Shown in pieces: positions 1 to 6,168 of a stretch of DNA of 7,946 nucleotides. Position 1 is the first letter of the stretch. Every line of letters begins with the position of its first letter. The notes under the pieces are model-generated. The model had not been told where the DNA came from, searched no databases, and saw nothing but the letters and a program-made list of their open reading frames with translations. This DNA comes from Acidimicrobiia bacterium UBA6912 (GTDB lineage Bacteria > Actinomycetota > Acidimicrobiia > Spongiisociales > UBA5794). Both the position numbers and the translations under genes were made by a program. The stretch covers positions 1-7,946 of the forward strand of contig DKBA01000221.1 of assembly GCA_002450985.1 (NCBI GenBank), in the 5' to 3' direction.

Positions 1-858
1 GAGAGCATCCCCGAGGGACCAGACTCGCAGCGAGTCTTCGAAGACCTGGCATCGGACGGCAACACGCTGATCTTCGGCACGTCGTTCGGGTACATGGACC
101 CGATGCTCGCCGCCGCGGCCAATTTCCCCGACACGGTGTTCATGCACGCAACAGGGTTCAAGACCGCAGAGAACATGGGCAACTACTTCGGCGCCGCCGA
201 GGAAGGTCGCTACCTGAGCGGCATGGCCGCCGGTGCGGCGACGGAGTCGAATCTCATCGGCTACGTCGCGGCGTTCCCGATCCCCGAGGTGCTGCGCGGC
301 ATCAACGCCTTCACCCTCGGCGTGCGTGAGGTGAACCCCGACGCCCAGGTCCAGGTGGTGTGGACGTCGACATGGTTCGATCCGCCGGTCGAGGGCGACG
401 CCGCCCAGGCGCTGCTCGACGCCGGCGCCGACGTCATCGCCATGCACCAGGACTCGCCGGCCCCCGGCCAGGCGGCCGAGGCCGCCGGCGCCAAGTGGGT
501 GGGCTACAACACGGACATGACCGAGTTCGCCCCCAATGCGTGGCTGACCGCAGCGGTATGGGACTGGGGGCCGTTCTACCTCTCCACGACGGAGCAGGTG
601 ATGAACGGGACGTGGCCCAGCGCCGAGGTCTACTACGGCAACATGGCCGACAGCATGGTCGACATCGCTCCCTTCGGCCCTTCCGTCTCGCAGGAGACGC
701 AGGATCTGATCAACGAGCGGAAGCAACAGATCATCGACGGTACGTTCCAGGTGCTCCCCGACCCGATCGTGGACCAGAGCGGCGCCGAGCGGGAGCTCGG
801 CGACATCTTCAGCATGGACTACTTCGTCGAGGGTGTCATCGGCAGCCCGACGGGCTGA
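1..858 (+). CDS. BMP-family ABC transporter substrate-binding protein, 5' truncated
   Basis: This is the extracytoplasmic ligand-binding component of a BMP/PnrA-type ABC importer (periplasmic-binding-protein type 1 fold), normally a membrane-anchored lipoprotein that delivers purine nucleosides or related ligands to the permease pair. The frame is open from base 1 and gives 285 residues. The signal peptide, lipobox cysteine and first strands lie outside the window. Visible family landmarks, numbered in this fragment, are NMGNYFGAAEEGRYLSG (59-75), IGYVAAFPIPEVLRGINAFT (86-105), VVWTSTWFDP (119-128), the DAGADVIAMHQDSPAPGQAA stretch (139-158), AVWDWGPFY (184-192) and the C-terminal MDYFVEGVIG. 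An ATG at 94 is internal, because family sequence continues upstream of it. The ATPase and permeases follow, behind a terminator. The family is certain. The ligand is not: nucleosides are most likely, but riboflavin-type BMP systems also exist. Confidence 0.93.
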   Translation, partial: ESIPEGPDSQRVFEDLASDGNTLIFGTSFGYMDPMLAAAANFPDTVFMHATGFKTAENMGNYFGAAEEGRYLSGMAAGAATESNLIGYVAAFPIPEVLRGINAFTLGVREVNPDAQVQVVWTSTWFDPPVEGDAAQALLDAGADVIAMHQDSPAPGQAAEAAGAKWVGYNTDMTEFAPNAWLTAAVWDWGPFYLSTTEQVMNGTWPSAEVYYGNMADSMVDIAPFGPSVSQETQDLINERKQQIIDGTFQVLPDPIVDQSGAERELGDIFSMDYFVEGVIGSPTG

Positions 859-878
859 TCGTCCCGAGACTCCGAGAC

Positions 879-912
879 CACGGGCCCCGGCACGACCGGG
901 GCCCGTGTGTTT
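879..912 (+). terminator. Rho-independent-type hairpin after the binding-protein gene
   Basis: A perfect 12-bp stem (879-890 with 896-907, 11 of 12 pairs G-C) closes a five-base CACGA loop and is followed by TGTTT, a short and imperfect T tract. It begins 20 bases after the binding-protein stop codon. Such a hairpin would end or attenuate transcripts and stabilise the 3' end of the binding-protein mRNA. That fits the usual excess of binding protein over ATPase and permease. The poor T tract means read-through is likely. Confidence 0.8.
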
Positions 913-917
913 AGGCT
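912..917 (+). promoter_or_regulatory. Candidate -10 element (TAGGCT) for the ATPase-permease genes
   Basis: TAGGCT fits the actinobacterial TANNNT -10 pattern and starts at the last base of the terminator tail. A start near 924 would leave a leader of about 15 bases that still contains the AGGAGG site. No convincing -35 hexamer is seen 16-18 bases upstream, where the terminator stem lies. The call rests on position and the -10 pattern only. Confidence 0.35.
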
Positions 918-927
918 ACGGACGCTC

Positions 928-933
928 AGGAGG
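928..933 (+). promoter_or_regulatory. Ribosome-binding site fixing a TTG start
   Basis: AGGAGG is a perfect Shine-Dalgarno core five bases before the TTG at 939. It decides the start of the ATPase gene, which has no ATG or GTG upstream of the first conserved strand. Confidence 0.85.
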
Positions 934-938
934 CGCGA

Positions 939-2471
939 TTGACCCTACGGTCCGAAAGCCCGGCGCTCGATCTCAGGGGGATCAGCAAGGCGTTCTACGG
1001 AGTGAAGGCCAATGACGACGTGGACTTCGAGCTCCGGCAGGGTGAGGTCCATGCGCTCCTCGGCGAGAACGGCGCCGGCAAGTCCACGTTGTGCTCGATC
1101 ATCGCCGGCCTCTACCGCCCCGACACGGGCACGATGCATGTGTACGGTGAGCCCGCCCATTTCCGATCTCCGAAGGACGCCTTCGCCGCCGGGATCGGGA
1201 TGGTGTATCAGCACTTCCGTCTCGTCAACAACCTCACCGTCGCCGAGAACATGGTGTTGGGCAACGCCGATCTGCGGATGCGCTACTCGGACGTCGACAT
1301 CGAGCGCCAGACCCACGAGATCGGCAACCGGTACGGCCTCCCTGTCGACCCTCAGGCCCGCATCTGGCAGCTCTCGGTGGGCGAGCAGCAACGGGTCGAG
1401 ATCCTCAAGCAGCTCCAGCGCAACGCGCGCATCCTCATCCTCGACGAGCCGACGGCGGTGCTCACCCCGCAGGAGAGCGACCAGCTCTTCCGGACCGTGC
1501 GCCAGATGGCCGACGAGGGGCGAGCGGTCATCCTCGTGTCGCACAAGCTGCACGAGATCAAGCAGGTGTCGGACCGGGTGACGGTCCTTCGGCATGGGCG
1601 GCGGGTCGGCGAGCCGGTGGCCACCGCCGACGCCACCCCCCGCGAGCTGGCGGCGATGATGGTCGGCCACGATCTCGTCCTGCCGACGCGCGACCCGAAC
1701 GAGCACCTCGGCGACGTGGTCCTCTCGATCCAGGACCTGCGCGTCCGCAACGATCGCGGCCTCGAGGCGGTACGCGGGGTGAGCCTGGACGTGCGGCGCG
1801 GCGAGATCGTGGGGATCGCCGGGGTCGCCGGCAACGGGCAGCGTGAGCTCGCCTATGCCATTGCCGGTCTGCGGCGTCCGGTTGCGGGCACCATCGCCCT
1901 CGACGGCGTCGACATCACGGGGACGTCGGTGACCTCTCGCATCGCGCGCGGCATCGGGTACGTCCCCCAGAACCGGCTGGGCATGGGGCTCGCCCCGGGT
2001 CTCACCACGGAGGAGAATCTCGGGCTCAAGGCGTACCGCAAGCCTCCCTTCTCCCGCGGTCCGTTCCTCGTGCCCAAGACCTTCAAAGACGTCGGCGCCC
2101 AGCTCATCGACGAGTACGACATCCGTGGCGTCCGACCAGGCCTCCCGATCCGCCTGCTGTCCGGCGGCAACCTGCAGAAGGCGCTCATCGCCCGGGAGGT
2201 GACTCAGCAGCACTCCGTGCTGGTGGCCCGCTCTCCTACCCGCGGCCTCGACGTGGGAGCGACGGGAGCCGTGCGCAACCTGCTGCTTCGCGAGCGCGAT
2301 GGAGGTGTCGGCGTGCTGCTGATCTCGGAGGACCTGGACGAGCTGCTGGCGCTCTCGGATCGGCTGCTCGTTCTGTTCGAAGGACGGATCGTCGGCGAGC
2401 TCACCTCGGACGAAGCCGATCCGGCCCGCCTCGGCCTGCTCATGGCCGGACACGTCGAGGAGACCGCATGA
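939..2471 (+). CDS. Tandem-domain ABC transporter ATP-binding protein (BMP/nucleoside importer type)
   Basis: This 510-residue cytoplasmic ATPase powers the importer and carries two nucleotide-binding domains in one chain, as in NupO/RnsB and sugar importers. Domain 1 has Walker A GENGAGKST (42-50), Q-loop Gln91, signature LSVGEQQ (145-151), Walker B RILILDE with Glu170, and switch His202. Domain 2 is degenerate. Its P-loop is GVAGNGQRE (295-303), with Gln and Arg where Lys and Ser/Thr belong. The signature LSGGN (407-411) is kept. The Walker B region VLVARSPTRGLD (427-438) lacks the catalytic Glu, and the switch His is replaced in SEDLDE (463-468). This asymmetry is normal in the family and implies one hydrolytic site. 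It starts at TTG behind AGGAGG, and its stop overlaps the first permease start (ATGA). Confidence 0.96.
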   Translation: MTLRSESPALDLRGISKAFYGVKANDDVDFELRQGEVHALLGENGAGKSTLCSIIAGLYRPDTGTMHVYGEPAHFRSPKDAFAAGIGMVYQHFRLVNNLTVAENMVLGNADLRMRYSDVDIERQTHEIGNRYGLPVDPQARIWQLSVGEQQRVEILKQLQRNARILILDEPTAVLTPQESDQLFRTVRQMADEGRAVILVSHKLHEIKQVSDRVTVLRHGRRVGEPVATADATPRELAAMMVGHDLVLPTRDPNEHLGDVVLSIQDLRVRNDRGLEAVRGVSLDVRRGEIVGIAGVAGNGQRELAYAIAGLRRPVAGTIALDGVDITGTSVTSRIARGIGYVPQNRLGMGLAPGLTTEENLGLKAYRKPPFSRGPFLVPKTFKDVGAQLIDEYDIRGVRPGLPIRLLSGGNLQKALIAREVTQQHSVLVARSPTRGLDVGATGAVRNLLLRERDGGVGVLLISEDLDELLALSDRLLVLFEGRIVGELTSDEADPARLGLLMAGHVEETA

Positions 2472-3583
2472 CGACGCGACGATTCGTCGTCCAGCCGCGA
2501 GGTCTCGCCCCGCTCCGGGTCACGTTGCTCGTGCCGCTCCTGTCGGTTCTGGCCGCGCTGCTCGTCGGAGCGCTGTTCCTCGCCCTCACCGGCAACAGCC
2601 CCTGGTCGGTCTACTCCAAGATGGTCGACACCGCCTTCGGCTCGTCGCGCGGTGTCTCCGAGACGTTGATCTCGGCCACTCCGCTGATACTCACCGGCGT
2701 GGCCGCCGCCGTTGCCTTCAAGATGCTCGTGTGGAACATCGGCGGCGAGGGTCAGCTGCTCTTCGGCGCCATCTCGGCGGCCGGGGTCGGCATCTGGCTC
2801 GGCGACGGCACCCCCGCCGCGCTGGCGATGCCCGCCGTGATCCTCGCCGGCGCTGCCGGCGGAGCGGTGTGGGCCTCCTTTGCCGCCGTGCCCCGGGTCT
2901 ACCTCGGCACCAACGAGATCATCACGACACTGATGCTCAACTTCATCGCCCTCAACCTGATGAACTACCTCGTTCTCGGCAGCTTCAGCCCGTGGCGCGA
3001 CCCGGAGTCCACCCAGTTCCCGCAAGGGCGGCCGATCCCGGAGGGAGCGCGGATCCCGGAGTTCTTCAACCGTCTCGACTACGGGATCTTCGTCGCCGTC
3101 GGCGTCGCCATCCTGGCGTGGGTCCTGATCGTCCGCACCCGCTGGGGCTTCGAGGTGCGCGTGGTCGGCGACTCGGCGGAGGCGGCCCGCTACTCGGGCA
3201 TCAAGGTGCCGCGCAAGATCCTCGGCGTGTTCCTCTTCTCGGGTGCGGCGGCAGGCCTCGCCGGCTCGCTACTCGTCGCCGGCATCCTCGGGAAGATGGA
3301 CCCCCGCTCGCTCGATCTGGGGCTCGGCTTCACCGGGATCATCGTGGCGGCCCTCGCCCGCCTCAATCCCCTCGCCGTGATCCCTGTGGCGGTGCTGATG
3401 GGTGCCCTCAACAACGCCGGTCCCGCGCTCCAGTCCATCGGCGTGCCGTCGGCGACCGTGCGGATGCTCCAGGGCGCCATCCTCGTGTTCGCCGTTGCCG
3501 GCGAGTTCTTCATCGCAAACCGGGTGGTGCGGCCGGAGAAGCTGGTCGCGACGACCCCGGCCACGGGAGACGCCGCCGCATGA
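2468..3583 (+). CDS. ABC transporter permease, BMP/nucleoside type (first subunit)
   Basis: This 371-residue integral membrane subunit forms half of the translocation pore. Hydrophobic segments appear near residues 17-40, 67-88, 94-111, 117-139, 150-171, 205-223, 250-274, 286-313 and 333-351, fitting the eight to ten helices of this permease family (BPD_transp_2, Pfam family). Landmarks are WNIGGEGQLLFGA (89-101), GTNEIITTLMLNFIALN (147-163) and the cytoplasmic VRVVGDSAEAARYSGIK segment (230-246), which in these permeases contacts the ATPase. The start ATG overlaps the ATPase stop and the stop overlaps the second permease start, so the three genes are translationally coupled. It matches NupP/RnsC-type subunits; the exact substrate cannot be read from the sequence. 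Confidence 0.94.
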   Translation: MTTRRFVVQPRGLAPLRVTLLVPLLSVLAALLVGALFLALTGNSPWSVYSKMVDTAFGSSRGVSETLISATPLILTGVAAAVAFKMLVWNIGGEGQLLFGAISAAGVGIWLGDGTPAALAMPAVILAGAAGGAVWASFAAVPRVYLGTNEIITTLMLNFIALNLMNYLVLGSFSPWRDPESTQFPQGRPIPEGARIPEFFNRLDYGIFVAVGVAILAWVLIVRTRWGFEVRVVGDSAEAARYSGIKVPRKILGVFLFSGAAAGLAGSLLVAGILGKMDPRSLDLGLGFTGIIVAALARLNPLAVIPVAVLMGALNNAGPALQSIGVPSATVRMLQGAILVFAVAGEFFIANRVVRPEKLVATTPATGDAAA

Positions 3584-4524
3584 ACGACTCGGTCCTCATC
3601 CTCACCATCTTCGCCGCCATCGGGCTGGGCACGCCGCTCGTGTTCGCCACGGTCGGCGAGATCCTCACCGAGCGCTCCGGCGTCCTCAACCTGGGGGTCC
3701 AGGGCATGATGCTGGTCGGAGCCGTGGCCGGGTTCTGGGCCACGTTCAAGACCGGCAACGTCTTCCTCGGCGTGATCGCCGCCATCGTGGCCGGCGCCGC
3801 CATCTCGCTGATCCACGGCTTCTCCTCGGTGACCCTGCGGGTCAGTCAGATCGTCTCGGGCCTGGCGCTCACCATCTTCGGCACCGGTCTCTCCGAGTTC
3901 ATCGGGAGAGCGGGGACACCTGCGCTCGTCGGCTCGCCGTCGCGGGCGACGTTCAGCCCGATCCTGGAGGGAGGAATCGCCGACTGGCCCATCGTCGGTC
4001 CCCTCATCTTCGGCCACGACGTGCTCGTCTACCTGTCGTGGCTGGTGGTCGCCGGGGCGAGCTACTACCTCTTCCACACCAAGCTCGGCCTCTCGCTGCG
4101 GGCCGTCGGTGAGGACCCGGCCAGTGCCGATGCCGCCGGCGTCAACGTGACTCGCTACCGCTACGCCCACGTCGTCCTCGGTGGTGCGCTGTCCGGGCTC
4201 GGTGGCGCCTACTTCTCGCTGGTGCTGGTGCCGTCGTGGCAGGACGATCTCATCGGCGGCGCAGGCTGGATCGCCATCGCCCTGGTGATCGTGGCGAGCT
4301 GGCGCCCGTGGCGGGCGCTGTTCGCCGCCTACCTGTTCGGCGCCGCCGGCCGGGTGAACTTCACACTCCAGACACTCGAGATCTCGGCACCGTCGAACCT
4401 CCTGGCGATGATCCCGTTCGTCCTCGCCATCGTCGCCATGCTCGTGCTGACCAGCGGCAAACGGGCCCGCCTGCTCGGCGCTCCCGCTGCACTCGGCGTG
4501 CCCTACGCCCGCGAGCAGAGGTAG
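3580..4524 (+). CDS. ABC transporter permease, BMP/nucleoside type (second subunit)
   Basis: This 314-residue membrane protein is the partner of the preceding permease and completes a heterodimeric pore. Family landmarks are TERSGVLNLGVQGMMLVGA (30-48), VSQIVSGLALTIFG (88-101), the ATPase-contacting loop SLRAVGEDPASADAAGVNV (172-190) and GGAGWIAIALVIVASWRP (226-243). Segments hydrophobic enough to span the membrane lie near 5-26, 38-55, 61-80, 88-107, 147-165, 195-218, 226-258 and 270-291. The length is typical of NupQ/RnsD-like subunits and shorter than the first permease, as usual for this pair. The start is the ATG in the ATGA overlap at 3580; the same frame is open upstream but contains only arginine-rich antisense-like protein with no family similarity. 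The basic tail after residue 292 is probably cytoplasmic. Confidence 0.94.
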   Translation: MNDSVLILTIFAAIGLGTPLVFATVGEILTERSGVLNLGVQGMMLVGAVAGFWATFKTGNVFLGVIAAIVAGAAISLIHGFSSVTLRVSQIVSGLALTIFGTGLSEFIGRAGTPALVGSPSRATFSPILEGGIADWPIVGPLIFGHDVLVYLSWLVVAGASYYLFHTKLGLSLRAVGEDPASADAAGVNVTRYRYAHVVLGGALSGLGGAYFSLVLVPSWQDDLIGGAGWIAIALVIVASWRPWRALFAAYLFGAAGRVNFTLQTLEISAPSNLLAMIPFVLAIVAMLVLTSGKRARLLGAPAALGVPYAREQR

Positions 4525-4693
4525 GACGCCAGAGGCCAAGACGCGGTCGGGCCTCCGGTCGACCATCGGCCCTATCCACGCGCCACTTCGTTCCCGCCGA
4601 CCCGCAAGGGGTCCGTTGCGAGGTCGTCGGGGACTGACCACGTCGCCGCCGGTGTGCGCCCTCGCCGATCTGGCTCTCTGCACGAAACACCGC

Positions 4694-4699
4694 TACGCT
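4694..4699 (+). promoter_or_regulatory. Candidate -10 element (TACGCT) for the membrane-protein gene
   Basis: TACGCT fits TANNNT and lies 48 bases before the GTG start, which would give a transcript start near 4706 and a leader of about 42 bases carrying the AGGAG site. No good -35 hexamer is visible at the expected distance. Confidence 0.35.
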
Positions 4700-4703
4700 C
4701 CGC

Positions 4704-4717
4704 TCGGCCGCGGCCGA
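4704..4717. repeat. 14-base perfect palindrome in the membrane-protein leader
   Basis: TCGGCCGCGGCCGA reads the same on both strands and overlaps the inferred transcript start behind the TACGCT element. The position would suit an operator or a leader hairpin. With this base composition about one such palindrome is expected by chance in a window this size, so no function is asserted. Confidence 0.3.
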
Positions 4718-4747
4718 CAGAGTCGCGGTACTGGTCAGGAGTCACGG

Positions 4748-5386
4748 GTGGAGCCAGGAACCTTCTCGATGCCGAAGCTGCGCACGATGGCGCGCCATGC
4801 GTTGCCCCATGTCGTCGAGGGCACCGTGCTCCCCATCGGAATCTTCTACCTGGCCTTGTGGCTGGCCGGGTTCTGGGGCGCCGTCGCCGCCAGCCTCGCC
4901 TTCTCCTGGGCGGCGATCGGGTTCCGGCTCGGCACCCGCCGTCCCATCCCTGGGCTGCTGCTGGTCGGCTCGCTTGGCCTGACGGTGCGGGCCGCCGTCG
5001 CCCTGCTCAACAACAGCCCGTTCGTCTACTTCCTCCAGCCGACCCTCGGCACCTTCGCCCTCGCCGCCGCCTTCCTCTTCTCGGTCCCGGCCGGCAGGCC
5101 GCTCGCCGCCAAGTTGGCGGCCGACTTCCTCCCGATGCCCGACTGGTTCGGCGATCACCCGGCCATCCGGCGCTTCTTCATCAGGATCACGATCCTCTGG
5201 GCGGGAGTGCAGCTCGCCAATGCCGCCCTGGCGCTGTGGCTCCTCCTCAACGAGCCCATCACGGTCTTCCTGGCGCTCAAGACCGGTCTGACGGCGCTCA
5301 CCATGGGCGGCGCGATCGTCGTCTCGACGTTCTGGTTCCGTGTCGTGGTGCGCCGCCACGGCCTCGCTCCGGCCCAGGCCGGGTAG
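4748..5386 (+). CDS. Six-segment membrane protein, VC0807/DUF3159-like
   Basis: This 212-residue integral membrane protein has unknown biochemical function. Hydrophobic segments lie near residues 24-41, 43-60, 67-86, 97-114, 145-168 and 171-198. Between segments 4 and 5 is a cytoplasmic-looking loop with GRPLAAKLAADF (116-127) and the RRFFIRIT motif (141-148). The six-helix layout, an RPL motif after helix 4 and a basic stretch before helix 5 resemble VC0807-family and DUF3159 proteins, sometimes loosely named for septation protein A. The start chosen is GTG at 4748 because AGGAG (4737-4741) lies six bases before it. An ATG at 4769 with a weaker AGGA is the alternative and would remove seven residues. 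It may share transcription with the following hydrolase, 29 bases downstream. The gene itself is well supported; the family name is tentative. Confidence 0.8.
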   Translation: MEPGTFSMPKLRTMARHALPHVVEGTVLPIGIFYLALWLAGFWGAVAASLAFSWAAIGFRLGTRRPIPGLLLVGSLGLTVRAAVALLNNSPFVYFLQPTLGTFALAAAFLFSVPAGRPLAAKLAADFLPMPDWFGDHPAIRRFFIRITILWAGVQLANAALALWLLLNEPITVFLALKTGLTALTMGGAIVVSTFWFRVVVRRHGLAPAQAG

Positions 5387-5401
5387 CGATCCCACCGGCG
5401 G

Positions 5402-5407
5402 TACGCT
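5402..5407 (+). promoter_or_regulatory. Candidate -10 element (TACGCT) placed for a leaderless hydrolase transcript
   Basis: TACGCT fits TANNNT. Its predicted transcript start, about 5412-5416, falls on the hydrolase start region itself. No Shine-Dalgarno-like sequence lies in the 29 bases after the previous stop codon, so a leaderless mRNA explains the spacing. The -35 region is not convincing. Confidence 0.4.
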
Positions 5408-5415
5408 CCATGCAG

Positions 5416-6168
5416 ATGCCCGAGTTCACCCTCACCACCTCCGACGGCGTCGATCTGCGCGCCCGGTGGCACGCACCAGTCGCAAGCAGCCGGATCGCCA
5501 TCGTGCTCGTGCATGGCTTCACCGGGTCGATGGACCACCCCGAGGTCATGGCCGTCGCCGAGGCGCTCGCTGCAGACGGCTACGACGTCATCTCGTACGA
5601 TGCGCGCGGTCACCGTGGGTCCGGCGGCTTCTCCACGCTCGGCGACGCCGAGCAACACGACGTCGCCGCCGCCGTGCGGGCGGCGCGAGCCCGCTACGAC
5701 CACGTGGTCACGGTGGGTGCGTCGATGGGTGCGATCGCGGCGCTGCGCCACGCCGCCGCCACCGAGCCCGGGCTCGCCGGGGTCGTCGCCATCAGCTCGC
5801 CGGCGCGCTGGAAGCTCCCGCGCAACCTCCGAGCCGTCTTGGCCACAGCCCTCACCCGGACCCGCATGGGCAGACGTTTCGCCGCCCGCAAGCTGGGTGT
5901 GCGCATCCACCCGGTGTGGGGCGATCCCCCGTCGCCCGAGGAGGTCGCCTCCCTCATCCGGGTCCCGCTCGCGGTCATCCACGGGGACGCCGATCAGATG
6001 ATCCCGCTCTCCGAGGCGCATCGGCTCGCCGCCGCCGCCCGTGGGCCGCTCCGCCTCGACATCGTGCCCGGGATGCGCCATGCCTTCGACCCTGCCGGCA
6101 TCCCGGCGATCCTGGCGTCAGTCCGGTGGGCCCTCGCCGGCGGCCCGCCGGCGGCGACGGCGGGGTGA
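5416..6168 (+). CDS. Alpha/beta hydrolase, lysophospholipase/esterase-like
   Basis: This predicted soluble serine hydrolase has 250 residues. It has the full alpha/beta-hydrolase order: an oxyanion-hole HGFTGS motif after strand 3 (about residues 32-37), strand 4 with SYDARGHRGSGG, the nucleophile elbow GASMG with the catalytic Ser, the acid in IHGDADQMIP, and the base in GMRHAFD near the end. All three catalytic residues are present. The lid region (SSPARWKLPRN... to HPVWGDPPSPEEV) is short, which suits a small ester or acyl substrate. No signal peptide is seen. Either ATG at 5410 or ATG at 5416 could start it; 5416 is preferred because the only promoter-like sequence points to a leaderless transcript there. 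The last 51 bases overlap the convergent epimerase gene. The fold is sure; the substrate is unknown. Confidence 0.9.
   Translation: MPEFTLTTSDGVDLRARWHAPVASSRIAIVLVHGFTGSMDHPEVMAVAEALAADGYDVISYDARGHRGSGGFSTLGDAEQHDVAAAVRAARARYDHVVTVGASMGAIAALRHAAATEPGLAGVVAISSPARWKLPRNLRAVLATALTRTRMGRRFAARKLGVRIHPVWGDPPSPEEVASLIRVPLAVIHGDADQMIPLSEAHRLAAAARGPLRLDIVPGMRHAFDPAGIPAILASVRWALAGGPPAATAG

Larger units (their letters stand above)
4525..4747. other. Intergenic gap between importer operon and membrane-protein gene
   Basis: These 223 bases hold no believable gene. A weak stem GAGGCC (4532-4537) with GGCCTC (4550-4555) lies just after the importer stop and could help end transcription, but it has a 12-base loop and no T tract. 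A second small stem, GACCC (4599-4603) with GGGTC (4609-4613), is also without a T tract. A candidate -10, a palindrome and a ribosome-binding site lie at the right-hand end and are listed separately. No tRNA-like cloverleaf was recognised. Confidence 0.6.

Noticed and set aside
94..858. ATG at 94 as the true start of the binding-protein gene
   Set aside because: The frame is open to base 1, and the 31 residues before this ATG fit the BMP fold, so the gene is truncated by the window edge and not started here.
2264..2402. Degenerate second half of the ATPase (missing Walker B Glu and switch His) as a sign of a broken gene
   Set aside because: The same substitutions are standard in the second domain of BMP-type tandem ATPases, and the frame is intact to the coupled stop.
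945..2453. A 502-codon open frame antisense to the ATPase gene
   Set aside because: It is an artefact of G+C-rich third positions. The protein is a low-complexity His/Asp/Arg/Gly mix with no domain, while the opposite strand encodes a textbook ABC ATPase.
3190..4683. A 497-codon open frame antisense to both permease genes
   Set aside because: The composition is Arg/Gly/Asp-rich with no recognisable family, and it spans three features of the opposite strand. The permease reading is clearly real.
4654..5409. Upstream extension of the hydrolase frame to 4654
   Set aside because: The extension is an Arg/Pro/Gly-rich reading antisense-like to nothing and overlapping the membrane-protein gene. 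Hydrolase-type sequence begins only after 5410.
6135..6153. GC-rich stem in the convergent overlap as a bidirectional terminator
   Set aside because: It is a seven-base-pair stem with a five-base loop, no T tract on either strand, and lies inside GCC-repeat coding sequence that readily folds by chance.
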